Under the pieces are notes generated by a model that worked only from the letters and a program-made list of their open reading frames with translations, had not been told where the DNA came from and did not search any database. The translations under genes were made by a program, and so were the position numbers. DNA of 64,000 nt from AWTP1-13 sp963827545 (GTDB taxonomy: Bacteria; Pseudomonadota; Alphaproteobacteria; Rhizobiales; Hyphomicrobiaceae): the NCBI GenBank assembly GCA_963827545.1, contig CAWHBI010000032.1, positions 1 through 64,000 of the forward strand, in the 5' to 3' direction. Of this stretch, positions 17,604 to 26,136 are shown piece by piece; positions within the stretch are counted from its first letter, which is position 1; each line of letters begins with the position of its first letter.

Positions 17604-18314
17604 ATGCGGGCACTATCTCTGGCGCAGCTTGCGTTCACGGCCATGGCTGGGTTCGGGCTCGTTGGGCCTGGCCTTGCCCAAAGCGTTAAGGGCCCGACGC
17701 CGGCGGCCGTTCCCAGCTGGAACCAGACTGTTACCAAGGAAGGCGGCGTCGCCGGCCAGGAGTTCGATGCCAAGCAGATCGATCTCATCAACAAGGTGAC
17801 GGCCTACTTCAACCAGATGGGGGACATGAAAGGCCTGTTTGTGCAGACCAGCGCCGACAACAAGCGGCTGCGCGGAAAGTTCTACGTCAAGCGCCCGGGC
17901 CAATTCCGTTTCGAATACAGTCTTCCCAGCAGGCAGGTCGTCGTTTCCGACGGCAAATACTTGGCAATCCAGGACCACGACTTGAAGACAGACGATCGGT
18001 GGGGCCTCGATCAAACGCCCTTCCGCGTCCTTCTGCGCAAGGATGTGGACCTGTTGCGAGATGCCCGCATACTCGAGGTCGGCGAGATCGAGGACAAGAT
18101 CGTCATTGCCTTGCAGGACAAGAGCCCCGACACGCCAGGCCGCATCAAGCTGTTCCTATCCAAGAAGCCGGCGATGGAGCTCAAGGAGTGGATCACCACG
18201 GACTCACAGGGGCTCGATACCCGCGTCGAGCTCACGGAGTTCGGGAAGGCTGAAAACCTCGACCCCGGCCTGTTCGTCCCACCACCTATTGCACTGCAAA
18301 AACTGCAGCAATAG
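17604..18314 (+). CDS. lolA: Outer-membrane lipoprotein carrier protein LolA
   Basis: LolA is the periplasmic shuttle that carries lipoproteins from LolCDE to the outer membrane. The N-terminus MRALSLAQLAFTAMAGFGLV followed by GPGLAQ is a signal peptide. The mature protein has YFNQMGDMKGLFVQTSADNK, the half-barrel text LRGKFYVKRPGQFRFEYSLP and SDGKYLAIQDHDLKT. The frame also opens at a TTG four codons earlier; the ATG at 17604 has a GGGG site and is preferred. The protein is 236 residues. It follows the FtsK-like gene, as in relatives. Confidence 0.92.
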   Translation: MRALSLAQLAFTAMAGFGLVGPGLAQSVKGPTPAAVPSWNQTVTKEGGVAGQEFDAKQIDLINKVTAYFNQMGDMKGLFVQTSADNKRLRGKFYVKRPGQFRFEYSLPSRQVVVSDGKYLAIQDHDLKTDDRWGLDQTPFRVLLRKDVDLLRDARILEVGEIEDKIVIALQDKSPDTPGRIKLFLSKKPAMELKEWITTDSQGLDTRVELTEFGKAENLDPGLFVPPPIALQKLQQ

Positions 18315-18440
18315 GCCTCTTTCGGTGTGGCTGTTCGGAATCAGGCAACTCCGAAGCTGGGGATAACTGAAACATTTCGTAACAATTTCGTGATCTCCCC
18401 CCATATCCCCATTGAAAAGGCCTCTACAAGTATTATTTGT

Positions 18441-18590
18441 TGTTCATAGCGAGTGATGTCGCTCTTCATCGGTAGTGCCCCCCGTCTAGCCGAAAGACAT
18501 CGCTCGCAAGTGCCGGCTTCCCTCCTGGCACTATGCGCATGACGCGCTTCTCGCGCCCAACTCCTCCCCCGGAGTTGGGCGCTTTTCTTT
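18441..18590 (+). ncRNA. Probable trans-acting small RNA with three C-rich hairpin loops
   Basis: Three stem-loops follow each other in a coding-free gap. Stem 1 pairs 18449-18460 with 18496-18507 (12 pairs, one G-U) and carries an inner hairpin with loop TGCCCCCCGT. Stem 2 pairs AGTGCC (18509) with GGCACT (18527) around a CTTCCCTCCT loop. Stem 3 is a strong Rho-independent terminator, GCGCCCAACTCC / GGAGTTGGGCGC, with loop TCCCCC and the tail TTTTCTTT. C-rich, anti-Shine-Dalgarno loops in several hairpins are the mark of alpha-r14 and cuckoo-type small RNAs. Family membership is my inference. TTGAAA at 18412 may be the -35 box. Confidence 0.6.
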
Positions 18591-18762
18591 CCGCATGGGG
18601 ATCACACTGGCGGGCCAGGCCATGCAACCACAGGCCGAGGGCTGCCCAAATCGACCGCGGGCGCCGATGCTTGCGCCAAGTTTCGGCGCTGTGCAGTCCG
18701 TCCAGAGGCACGACTGTCGGGCCGCCATGACGGTGGAGCGTCAGTTCAAAAGCACGTCGGCG

Positions 18763-19308
18763 TTATCCGTGTGCTCCGGTTGCTGTCGCGTCCAACAGTT
18801 TCCGAGCCGGCGGATCCTCGCTGTCGATGGTGGAGGGAGCCGGAGGAACCGGCGATTGCCCGCGTTGAACGAGCACTTCGTTGATGGCGCGCAGCTCGGC
18901 GGCCACTCGGGTGAGGCGTCCGCCGATGACCAAAGCGAAGTGCTCCGCCAGCGTTGGATCCTCGCGCATTTGCTCGTGCAGAGCCGCGCGGGTGATCTTC
19001 AGGCAATGCACGCTGCCGACAGCGACAACAGTCGAGCGATAGAAATACTCGACCAGCATCGCCAGTTCGCCCACCACAGAGCCGGGCTCGATCGGCTCTG
19101 ACAGCGATCCATGGCCGAAGCGGTGTTCCGCCTCGCCCGACACGATCAGGTATGCGCCGTCGCCAGCTGTATCCCCCTCGACGATGATGCTGCCGCGCCG
19201 GAACTTGATCCGTTCGGCGTGGCGCGCGATTTCCGTAATTTGTAGCGGCTTCAAGCCCGCAAACAGGGATACGCGCAACAGCGGCGCAACGACCTTGTCA
19301 ACTGGCAT
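18763..19308 (-). CDS. Cyclic nucleotide-binding domain protein
   Basis: The 181-residue protein is a lone CAP-type effector domain: LLRVSLFAGLKPLQITEIAR, GSIIVEGDTAGDGAYLIVSG and the phosphate-binding-like PGSVVGELAMLVEYFYRSTV. The canonical GELAxL is present, but the Arg-Ser-Ala of true cAMP pockets reads RSTV. There is no helix-turn-helix after it; the C-terminus is a short Pro-rich tail. It is therefore a sensor or adaptor rather than a Crp regulator. The ATG at 19308 has an AAGG site nine bases upstream. It lies downstream of, and on the same strand as, the response regulator. Confidence 0.8.
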   Translation of the reverse strand: MPVDKVVAPLLRVSLFAGLKPLQITEIARHAERIKFRRGSIIVEGDTAGDGAYLIVSGEAEHRFGHGSLSEPIEPGSVVGELAMLVEYFYRSTVVAVGSVHCLKITRAALHEQMREDPTLAEHFALVIGGRLTRVAAELRAINEVLVQRGQSPVPPAPSTIDSEDPPARKLLDATATGAHG

Positions 19309-19416
19309 GGAAACAGACCTTGCTCGTGCTCTGGTTGGCAGCAAGGTCCTGTGATTCGCTGGCACGGTCCAGCAGGGTGTGGACGGGCGCGCACGGCGGA
19401 GAGAGGCGCGATGGCT

Positions 19417-20103
19417 TTACGGCACCAGCTTGTAGCCACCGGTTTCGGTTACCAGCAGCTCCGCGTGCGAGGGGTCCTTCTCGATCTTCTGGCGCAGGCG
19501 ATAGATGTGCGTCTCCAGAGTGTGCGTCGTAACGCCGGAGTTATAGCCCCACACCTCTTGCAGCAGCACATCGCGCGTCACCACCTTCTCGCCCGCGCGA
19601 TAGAGGTATTTCAGGATTGAGGTCTCCTTCTCGGTCAGCCGTATCTTCGATCCCTTCTCGTCGATGAGCATCTTCGATGCCGGTTTGAACGAATAGTGCC
19701 CAATGGCGAACACGGCATCCTCACTCTGCTCGTGCTGTCGCAGCTGGGCTCGGATGCGCGCCAGGAGCACGGCGAACTTGAAGGGCTTGGTGACGTAGTC
19801 GTTGGCCCCCGAATCAAGGCCCAGGATCATGTCCGCGTCCGAGTCGTTGCCGGTCAGCATCACGATCGGGCTCTTGAAGCCGTTCTTGCGCAGCAGCTTG
19901 CAGGCCTCGCGCCCGTCCATGTCGGGCAGGCCTACGTCCAGCAGCACCAGGTCCAAATGATTTCCCTTGACCGCGTCGATCGCTTTGGATGCCGTAGGTG
20001 CGGTCACGACCTCGAATTCGTCGTGCAGCGCCAGCTGATCCTTCAGCGACTCACGAAGGTCCTCGTCGTCGTCGACGATGAGAATCTGGCGTGCAGTGGT
20101 CAT
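19417..20103 (-). CDS. OmpR-family response regulator
   Basis: The 228-residue protein has a receiver domain (ILIVDDDEDLRESLKDQLAL, phospho-acceptor Asp in LVLLDVGLPDMDGREA, Lys in YVTKPFKFAVLLARIRAQLR) and a winged-helix DNA-binding domain (LTEKETSILKYLYRAGEKVV, TLETHIYRLRQKIEKDP). The true start is MTTARQILIVDDD at 20103; the longer open frame upstream is not conserved. No histidine kinase is next to it. In relatives the same regulator is found beside the divergent L,D-transpeptidase, hinting at envelope control. Targets are not known from the sequence. Confidence 0.9.
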   Translation of the reverse strand: MTTARQILIVDDDEDLRESLKDQLALHDEFEVVTAPTASKAIDAVKGNHLDLVLLDVGLPDMDGREACKLLRKNGFKSPIVMLTGNDSDADMILGLDSGANDYVTKPFKFAVLLARIRAQLRQHEQSEDAVFAIGHYSFKPASKMLIDEKGSKIRLTEKETSILKYLYRAGEKVVTRDVLLQEVWGYNSGVTTHTLETHIYRLRQKIEKDPSHAELLVTETGGYKLVP

Positions 20104-20295
20104 GCGACTAGGCTCCAGCCTGTGAGATTGTTGCCAGCGAGCGGCAAGTCTAGCATCAGTTGCCGGTGGGAAACAGATCTTGTGCGCTTGCAGATAGGAA
20201 CCAGAGTGCTGAAACGCCAACGGCGTTTGCCGGCTCAGCGCCGGAAGCCGACGGCTACGGTTTCGGGGTTGTCGGGCGCCGCCACGCGCGGCACC

Positions 20296-20763
20296 ATGAG
20301 ACTTGGTGTCCTGAATTTACCTTGTGCTTTTGGGCGCGCCGGCCGCCGCGCGCGCAAGCATGAGGGCGACGGTGCTACACCAGTCGGCCGCTGGCAGGTG
20401 CTCGGCGTGCTCTACCGCGCGGATCGCGTGCAGCGCCCCCTGACAAGGCTGCCGGTGCGGCCAATTGACCGCGACGACGGCTGGTGCGACGCTTCTGCAG
20501 ACCGCAACTACAATCGACCAGTACGCCATCCCTACGCCGCCAGCGCGGAGCGGCTCTGGCGTGCCGATGACCTCTACGACATCATCGTTGTGCTGAACCA
20601 CAACGTCCAGCCGCGGGCACGCGGCAGAGGCAGCGCCATCTTCATGCACATCGCGGGGCCGGGCTATGCGCCGACCGAGGGCTGCATTGCACTCAGGCGC
20701 GAGCACCTGCTGTGGTTTGTGCGGCGCGCAGGCTTTGGCGGAGCCGTGCACGTCTTGCCGTGA
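20296..20763 (+). CDS. L,D-transpeptidase (YkuD-like) family protein
   Basis: The protein has the YkuD signature HIAGPGYAPTEGCIALRREH, with the catalytic His and the Cys of GCIAL. Other marks are HEGDGATPVGRWQVLGVLYR at the N-terminus and YDIIVVLNHNV. Family members form 3-3 cross-links in peptidoglycan or attach proteins to it. At 155 residues it lacks an obvious signal peptide. The family usually has about ten more residues before GVLNLPCAFGRAG, so a TTG about 10 codons upstream may be the start. It is divergent from the response regulator. Confidence 0.82.
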   Translation: MRLGVLNLPCAFGRAGRRARKHEGDGATPVGRWQVLGVLYRADRVQRPLTRLPVRPIDRDDGWCDASADRNYNRPVRHPYAASAERLWRADDLYDIIVVLNHNVQPRARGRGSAIFMHIAGPGYAPTEGCIALRREHLLWFVRRAGFGGAVHVLP

Positions 20764-20774
20764 AAGAGTGGTCC

Positions 20775-20806
20775 AAAAAAAGCGCCCGGAGCGCAAGCTC
20801 CGGGCG
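20775..20806 (-). terminator. Rho-independent terminator of glnK-amtB
   Basis: CGCCCGGAGC (20783-20792), loop GCAA, GCTCCGGGCG (20797-20806) forms a perfect 10-pair stem. On the minus strand it is followed by a run of seven T. It lies about 85 bases beyond the amtB stop. On the plus strand it would also fold just after the L,D-transpeptidase gene, but without a T tract. Confidence 0.8.
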
Positions 20807-20889
20807 TTAGCGAGCACGTACCGGGGAAGCGGCGTGCTCGAGGAAGCAACGAGGCCTGATGGAGCGCAGGCCCCGCCGCAATGCGTGTC

Positions 20890-22362
20890 TCAGTAGTTGT
20901 AGGCCCGCTCACCATGGTCGACGAGGTCGAGGCCCTCACGCTCCTGATCGGTCGCAGGACGCAGGCCTACGACCGCGCGGACCAGCGCGAAGAGGATCAG
21001 GCTGCCGACCCCGGACCAGACCAGCGTCAGGCACACCGCTTTGAACTGCGTGATCATCTGCGCCACCATGTCGTAGTCGGCGATCTTGCCGGCCGTGTAG
21101 TCGAACACGCCGGTGCCGCCGAGGAACGGCGCAGCCAGGATGCCGGTGCCGAGCGCGCCGATGATGCCGCCGATGCAGTGCACGCCGAACACGTCGAGGG
21201 CGTCGTCGTAGCCCAGCGCGTTCTTGATGGCCGAGCAGGCGATGAAGCAGACGATGCCGGCGACGATTCCCAGCACGATCGCACCCATCGGACCTGCGAA
21301 GCCGGACGCGGGGGTCACGGCCACGAGGCCAGCCACGGCGCCGGTCACGCCGCCGAGCAGGCTCGGCTTACCCTTGGCCACGTTCTCTGCCAGCATCCAG
21401 GCCAGCGCCGCTGCAGCAGTGGCGACGAAGGTGTTGGTCATCGCCAGGGCAGCTGTGCCGCCCGCCTCCAGGGCGGAGCCCGCGTTGAAGCCGAACCAGC
21501 CGACCCACAGCAGCGCGCCGCCGACCAGGGTCAACGTCAGCGAATGCGGGGGCATCGCTTCCTTGCCGAAGCCGACCCGCTTGCCGACCATCATTGCGCC
21601 CATCAGAGCTGCGATGCCGGAGTTGATGTGCACGACCGTACCGCCGGCGAAGTCGAGCGCGCCCCACTGGAAGGCCAGGCCCGCATTTGCCTGTGCTGCA
21701 GCAAGTGCCGCCTCGGCCGCCTGCTTCTTGGCCGCGTCGGCGCCCGCATCGGCAATGGCTTTGGCTGCGGTGACGAGGGCATCGGGGCCAGACCAGTACC
21801 AGACCATGTGGGCGATCGGGAAATAGACGAAGGTCACCCACAGCGGAATAAAGATCGCTACAGCCGAGAACTTCATGCGCTCGGCCATACCGCCGACGAT
21901 CAGCGCCGGGGTGATGCAGGCGAACGTCATCTGGAAGCAGATGAAGGTAAGCTCCGGAATGACGACACCGTGCGTGAATGTCTCCGCATTCGACTCCGGT
22001 GTCACGCCGGCGAGAAACGCCTTCCCGAATCCGCCGAAGAAGCTGTTGTAGGTTGCACCCTCCGTGAAGGCCATGCTGTAGCCGTACAGCACCCAGATTA
22101 TGCAGACGACGCAGACGGTGTAGAACACCTGCATCAGCATCGACAGCATGTTCTTGGTGCGCACCAGGCCGCCATAGAACAGGGCAAGGCCGGGGATCGT
22201 CATCAGCAGGACGAGCACGCTCGCTGTCAGCATCCACGCCGTGTCGCCTTTGTTCGGCGTGGGCGGCGTCGGCGCCTGAGCCAGGGCCGGCTCGGCAGCG
22301 GTCCATGCGAGCATCGCCAGGATTGCCAGTGCTGCAATCTGGCGCAATCTACCAAGTGTCAT
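20890..22362 (-). CDS. amtB: Ammonium transporter AmtB
   Basis: This 490-residue inner-membrane channel begins with a signal peptide, MTLGRLRQIAALAILAMLAW followed by EPALAQA, as in E. coli AmtB. Family marks are GLALFYGGLVRTKNMLSMLM, GGTVVHINSGIAALMGAMMV with the first pore His, and DVFGVHCIGGIIGALGTGIL with the second. An insert rich in Ala and Lys (residues about 185-215) lies in a periplasmic loop. The gene follows glnK by 56 bases on the same strand, and the PII protein would block the channel when nitrogen is ample. Longer upstream open frame is not used. Confidence 0.95.
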   Translation of the reverse strand: MTLGRLRQIAALAILAMLAWTAAEPALAQAPTPPTPNKGDTAWMLTASVLVLLMTIPGLALFYGGLVRTKNMLSMLMQVFYTVCVVCIIWVLYGYSMAFTEGATYNSFFGGFGKAFLAGVTPESNAETFTHGVVIPELTFICFQMTFACITPALIVGGMAERMKFSAVAIFIPLWVTFVYFPIAHMVWYWSGPDALVTAAKAIADAGADAAKKQAAEAALAAAQANAGLAFQWGALDFAGGTVVHINSGIAALMGAMMVGKRVGFGKEAMPPHSLTLTLVGGALLWVGWFGFNAGSALEAGGTAALAMTNTFVATAAAALAWMLAENVAKGKPSLLGGVTGAVAGLVAVTPASGFAGPMGAIVLGIVAGIVCFIACSAIKNALGYDDALDVFGVHCIGGIIGALGTGILAAPFLGGTGVFDYTAGKIADYDMVAQMITQFKAVCLTLVWSGVGSLILFALVRAVVGLRPATDQEREGLDLVDHGERAYNY

Positions 22363-22418
22363 CTTTACTGCCTCCAAGTGTGTGCGGCGAACTTCAAGAG
22401 TTGAGAAGGGTGCGAAGA

Positions 22419-22757
22419 TCAGATTGCGCTGTCGTCGGTTTCGCCCGTGCGGACGCGAACCGCGTGTTCGATCGGGGAGACGAAAATCTTGCCGTCGCCG
22501 ATCTGGCCGGTTCTGGCGGAGCGGACGATGGCCTCCACGGCTTTGTCCACGGTGCCTGTCGGCACGACGACTTCGATCTTCACCTTCGGCAGGAAGCTCA
22601 CCGCGTATTCGGCGCCTCGATAGATTTCCGTGTGCCCTTTCTGTCGCCCGTAACCCTTCACCTCGGTCACGGTCATGCCCTGCAGCCCAAGGTCTGTGAG
22701 CGCCGAACGCACCTCCTCGAGCTTGAACGGCTTGATGATGGCGGTCACCAGCTTCAT
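22419..22757 (-). CDS. glnK: Nitrogen regulatory protein P-II
   Basis: The 112-residue PII signal protein senses ATP/ADP and 2-oxoglutarate and gates AmtB. It starts MKLVTAIIKPFKLEEVRSAL, and the T-loop VKGYGRQKGHTEIYRGAEYA contains Tyr51, the site of uridylylation. The C-terminal signature DGKIFVSPIEHAVRVRTGE is intact. The pairing with amtB is why it is called GlnK rather than GlnB. A sigma-54-like promoter lies about 90 bases upstream. Confidence 0.95.
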   Translation of the reverse strand: MKLVTAIIKPFKLEEVRSALTDLGLQGMTVTEVKGYGRQKGHTEIYRGAEYAVSFLPKVKIEVVVPTGTVDKAVEAIVRSARTGQIGDGKIFVSPIEHAVRVRTGETDDSAI

Positions 22758-22847
22758 GTGGTTTCCCCTTGTCATTTGGCCGCCCAGCCCGCAAGCGAGC
22801 GAAGACGGCGCCCCTCGCCGCGTGCAAAGCGGCGTCGATGGTTAAGA

Positions 22848-22863
22848 GTCAAAAGGTGTGCCA
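22848..22863 (-). promoter_or_regulatory. Sigma-54-like promoter of glnK-amtB
   Basis: On the minus strand TGGCACACCTTTTGA has GG and GA separated by 10 bases, against the consensus GG-N10-GC (TGGCAC-N5-TTGC). The -24 element is perfect and the -12 element has one mismatch. The AT-rich stretch upstream (22870-22977) contains TTGCCTAAAACTAGAGCAA and GCTCACCAAAAGGTCA, which may be NtrC-type enhancer sites. Confidence 0.45.
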
Positions 22864-22977
22864 GACTCGCTCGGCACAACTAGAATATTGAAATTGCTCA
22901 CCAAAAGGTCAAATCCAGTCTGCCTATCGTAGTATCGCCATTTGCCTAAAACTAGAGCAATTACTAACTTATGCACA

Positions 22978-23877
22978 CTATCTAGGCACAAATGCTGACG
23001 CACGTTGGCGCATGAGCCCCTCTTGGGCAACGGAGGCCACCAGCAGTCCCTGGCGGGTAAAAATGCTGCCCCGGCAGAAGCCCCTGGAGCCATGACTGGA
23101 AGGGCTGTCCTGGGCATAGAGCAGCCACTCGTCGGCCCGGAAAGGGCGGTGGAACCAAAGGGCATGGTCGAGGCTGGCCAGCTGAATGTCCTTGTCGAAC
23201 ATCAGCTTGCCGTGGGCGATCAGGGCCGTGTCCAGCAGCGAGAAGTCAGAGGCGTAGGCGAGGACGCACTGGTGCAGCGGAAAGTCGTCGGGCAGGGCCC
23301 CGCTCGCGCGCATCCACACGCACTGCTCGGGCTTGCGCTTCTCGCGGGCGAAGTAGCGCGACACATCCACCGGCCGCATTTCGATGGGGCGGTCCTGCTC
23401 CCAGTACTTGCGCATGGCTTCGGGCAGCTCGGCGATCATGCGGGCCTTGAGGTCGCGCTCGCTCGGGAGGTCCTCTGGTAGAGGCACCTTCGGCATCTTC
23501 TCCTGATGGTCGAGACCAGGCTCCGCCTTGTGGAACGACACGCTCATGACAAACATGGCGCGGCCGTGCTGCGTGGCCGTGACGCGCCGGGTCGTGAAGC
23601 TGCCGCCATCGCGCACGCGCTCGACGCCGTAGATAATGGGCCGCGTCAGGTCGCCGGGCTGCAGGAAGTAGGCGTGCAGCGAATGGGCGACGCGTTCGGG
23701 CGGTACGGTTCGCACAGCTGCAACCAGGGCCTGGCCGAGCGTCTGGCCGCCGAACACCCTCTGCCAGGACTGTTGCGGGCTGCGGCCGCGAAACAGGTTA
23801 TCCTCCAGCGGCTCCAGGTCCAGAATGGAGCGAAGGTTCTCGATGGCTGCCGGAGATTTGGGCTTTCTTGGCGGCAT
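22978..23877 (-). CDS. tesB: Acyl-CoA thioesterase II
   Basis: The 299-residue protein hydrolyses acyl-CoA to free fatty acid and CoA. Its two hot-dog domains are visible: RVFGGQTLGQALVAAVRTVP with HSLHAYFLQPGDLTRPIIYG in the first, and LAYASDFSLLDTALIAHGKL with ASLDHALWFHRPFRADEWLL in the second. The Asp of YASD, the Thr/Ser region and the Gln near the C-terminus form the TesB catalytic triad; the C-terminal RQGLLVASVAQEGLMRQR is typical. It lies on the same strand as glnK but is separated from it by 220 bases with the glnK promoter. Confidence 0.93.
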   Translation of the reverse strand: MPPRKPKSPAAIENLRSILDLEPLEDNLFRGRSPQQSWQRVFGGQTLGQALVAAVRTVPPERVAHSLHAYFLQPGDLTRPIIYGVERVRDGGSFTTRRVTATQHGRAMFVMSVSFHKAEPGLDHQEKMPKVPLPEDLPSERDLKARMIAELPEAMRKYWEQDRPIEMRPVDVSRYFAREKRKPEQCVWMRASGALPDDFPLHQCVLAYASDFSLLDTALIAHGKLMFDKDIQLASLDHALWFHRPFRADEWLLYAQDSPSSHGSRGFCRGSIFTRQGLLVASVAQEGLMRQRASAFVPR

Positions 23878-23968
23878 GATGCGACTAACCCGATGGTGGA
23901 GGCGGCGCCAAGGGAGGCCGGGCCGTCGCGTGTGTCAAGCAGGCTGGGCGTGGCAAGGATGAGCACAA

Positions 23969-25210
23969 ATGCAGCCAGCTGAGGAGCGGCACGCGATTGT
24001 CATTGCCGGGGGCGGCAGCGCCGGCCTCACGCTCGCGTGCGCGCTGGCCGATGCCCTGGGTCCAGCGACCAGGATCGCCGTTGTCGATCGCATGGCGTTC
24101 GACAGGGAGTGTGCCCACCGCGACGTGCGCGCCTCAGCCGTCTCGGCGGGCTCGAAGCGCCTGCTGGCAACGCTCGGCATCTGGACTGCGCTCGCGGACC
24201 ATGCCGAGCCCGTTACGGCGGTCGACATCACCGACTCTGCCCTCGACGATGCCTTTCGCCCCGTGCTCGTGTCCTACGACAACACCGTGCAGGGAAACGA
24301 GCCGGCGACCTATATCGTCGAGAACGAGAGACTGCACGCAGCGATCCTGGAAGGCGCTGCGCGGCGTCCCGGTGTTGTGCTCATGGGTGGTGCTGCCGCC
24401 ACCGGTTACGCCGCCGACGAGCACGGCGTCACGGTCATGCTCGCGGACGGTCGCGCGCTGCGCGCGCCACTGCTGGTGGCGGCGGATGGACGCGCCTCGC
24501 GCTTGCGCGAGGCGGCCGGCATCGGCGTTGTGGGCTGGCAGTACCGCCAGATCGGCATCGTCACCACGGTCCGGCACCAGAAGCCGCATCGCTCGCGCGC
24601 GGTGCAGAATTTCCTTCCGGCGGGGCCCTTCGCCATCCTCCCGCTCAAGGGCAACCGCTCCTGCATCACCTGGACCGAGGAAGAGAGCGAGGGGCGCGCG
24701 ATCGTCGCGCTCGACGATGCGGGCTTTCTCGCCCAGGTGCAGAAGCGCTTCGGCTATCGCCTGGGCGAGATCGAGCTGGCGGGCCCGCGTGGCATCTGGC
24801 CGCTGGAGATGCATCTCGCCCGCGCCCTCCTGGCAAACCGGCTGGTGCTGGTGGGCGATGCCGCGCACCTCGTGCACCCCATCGCCGGGCAGGGCCTGAA
24901 CTTGGGTTTGCGGGATGTCGCCGCCCTGACCGAGGTGGTCGCTGATGCCGCGCGGCTCGGCCTCGATGTCGGCTCCACGATCGTGCTGGCCCGCTACGAG
25001 CGCTGGCGCCGCACCGATGCGGCGCTGTCGGCCGCGGCGTTCGACGGCCTCAATCGCCTCTTCTCCAGCGACTGGACGCTGCTGCGCACCGCCCGCAGCG
25101 CGGGCCTCGGGTTGGTCGACCGGTTGCCAGTGCTCAAGCAGTTCTTCGTGGCCGAGGCCGCTGGCCTCACGGGCCAGGTGCCCAAGCTGCTGCGCGGCGA
25201 GAGGGTGTAG
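23969..25210 (+). CDS. UbiH/UbiF/VisC-family FAD-dependent hydroxylase
   Basis: The 413-residue flavoprotein has the dinucleotide-binding start IVIAGGGSAGLTLACALADA, the middle DG motif LLVAADGRASRLREAAGI and the second FAD motif LVLVGDAAHLVHPIAGQGLN. This is the family that hydroxylates the ubiquinone ring. Which ring position is modified cannot be told, so no symbol is given. The C-terminus is normal (residue 413). The gene is divergent from tesB. A dispersed repeat and IS remnant begin 15 bases after its stop. Confidence 0.88.
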   Translation: MQPAEERHAIVIAGGGSAGLTLACALADALGPATRIAVVDRMAFDRECAHRDVRASAVSAGSKRLLATLGIWTALADHAEPVTAVDITDSALDDAFRPVLVSYDNTVQGNEPATYIVENERLHAAILEGAARRPGVVLMGGAAATGYAADEHGVTVMLADGRALRAPLLVAADGRASRLREAAGIGVVGWQYRQIGIVTTVRHQKPHRSRAVQNFLPAGPFAILPLKGNRSCITWTEEESEGRAIVALDDAGFLAQVQKRFGYRLGEIELAGPRGIWPLEMHLARALLANRLVLVGDAAHLVHPIAGQGLNLGLRDVAALTEVVADAARLGLDVGSTIVLARYERWRRTDAALSAAAFDGLNRLFSSDWTLLRTARSAGLGLVDRLPVLKQFFVAEAAGLTGQVPKLLRGERV

Positions 25211-25223
25211 GGGTGTAGTGCGC

Positions 25224-25240
25224 TGTAGGTTGGGTCGACC
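25224..25240. repeat. Half of a GTAGGTTGGGT repeat at the left edge of the IS remnant
   Basis: GTAGGTTGGGTCGA matches the first 14 bases of the copy at 11253. Homology then stops and IS4-type transposase sequence begins. The partner arm may be the ACCCAACCTAC at 26194. Confidence 0.6.
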
Positions 25241-26112
25241 CCGCGTATCCACAGCGCTTTCGATCTTCCGACGGAACGTTTCGGCTTCTTTGAGCTTACC
25301 GACGAAAAAGGCGGCGAGACGCTGGACCGGATACCGGTCGTCGAAGGCGAGATCCGCATCAGCGATCGCGCCTATTTGCAGCCGGACCGGATGGCGGCCG
25401 TGCTCGATGCTGGCGCCGATCTCATCGTGCGCGCCGGCTGGAAGAATGCCCGTTGGCTCGATGCGGATGACGAGCCGGTTGATCTTCTCGAAGAGTTTCG
25501 CAAGGCTGAGACAAGCGGCCTGATCGATCGACCGATCTGGATCGCACGCAAGCGATGCGACGCCCTTGCCATGCGGCTTGTTGCCGTCAGGAAGCCGCCG
25601 CAAGCGGCAGAAGCGGCGCGGCGCAAGGCGCGGCGGGAGGCCCAGAAAGGCGGGCATCGAATCTCGAAAGGAACGCTGGTTGCCGCCGATTGGGTGATCC
25701 TGGTGACCTCGCTCGACCCCGAGGCTTTTCCCACCGCCGACGTCCTCGCCCTCTACCGCCTGCGCTGGCGCATCGAGCTCGCCTTCAAGCGGCTCAAGAG
25801 CCTGATCGGGTTGAGGGGACCTCCGGGAACGGACGAACGTTCCGCCAGGCCCTACGTGCTGGCACATCTGCTGATCATCTTGCTGCTCGAGCCGCTCATC
25901 GACGAACTCGAGGACTCTCCCCGCTTGGCCGCTGCCGCCTGACCAGGCCCGGCGCCTGGCGTCTGCTGCGCCAGCTCGCCGCCACATTGCTCCAAGCCAT
26001 CATCCCGCAGCCGACGCTCGCTTGTTTGCGACGATGCAAAACGCTGCTGCGACGCCACTTGCACGAACCACCTCGACGACGTAGCTATCAAAGTATGGCT
26101 CGCTTATTTTAG
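25236..26112 (+). pseudogene. IS4-type transposase remnant (5' truncated and frameshifted)
   Basis: Translation from 25236 gives HSAFDLPTERFGFFELTDEK, then EIRISDRAYLQPDRM (the second catalytic Asp region) and YRLRWRIELAFKRLKSL, the Y-R-E-K signature of IS4-family transposases with the last catalytic Glu. The N-terminal third with the first Asp is missing. The frame stops at 25942; the true C-terminus continues in the next frame as PGAWRLLRQLAATLLQ and HLHEPPRRRSYQ to 26112. The element cannot be active by itself. No clear terminal inverted repeats or target duplication are visible; both edges touch dispersed-repeat sequence. Confidence 0.85.
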
Positions 26113-26136
26113 CGCCTATGGGCGAAGGCCGGGGGA

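Noticed and set aside
18441..18590. 6S RNA, tmRNA or SRP RNA
   Set aside because: There is no single long bubble-containing stem, no tRNA-like end and no GGAA tetraloop core; three independent hairpins are present instead.
20904..22404. A 507-codon plus-strand open frame opposite amtB
   Set aside because: It is antisense to amtB; the strong amtB features and signal peptide decide the strand.
24134..25987. A 617-codon minus-strand open frame
   Set aside because: It is antisense to the UbiH-family gene and the IS remnant and has no family features.
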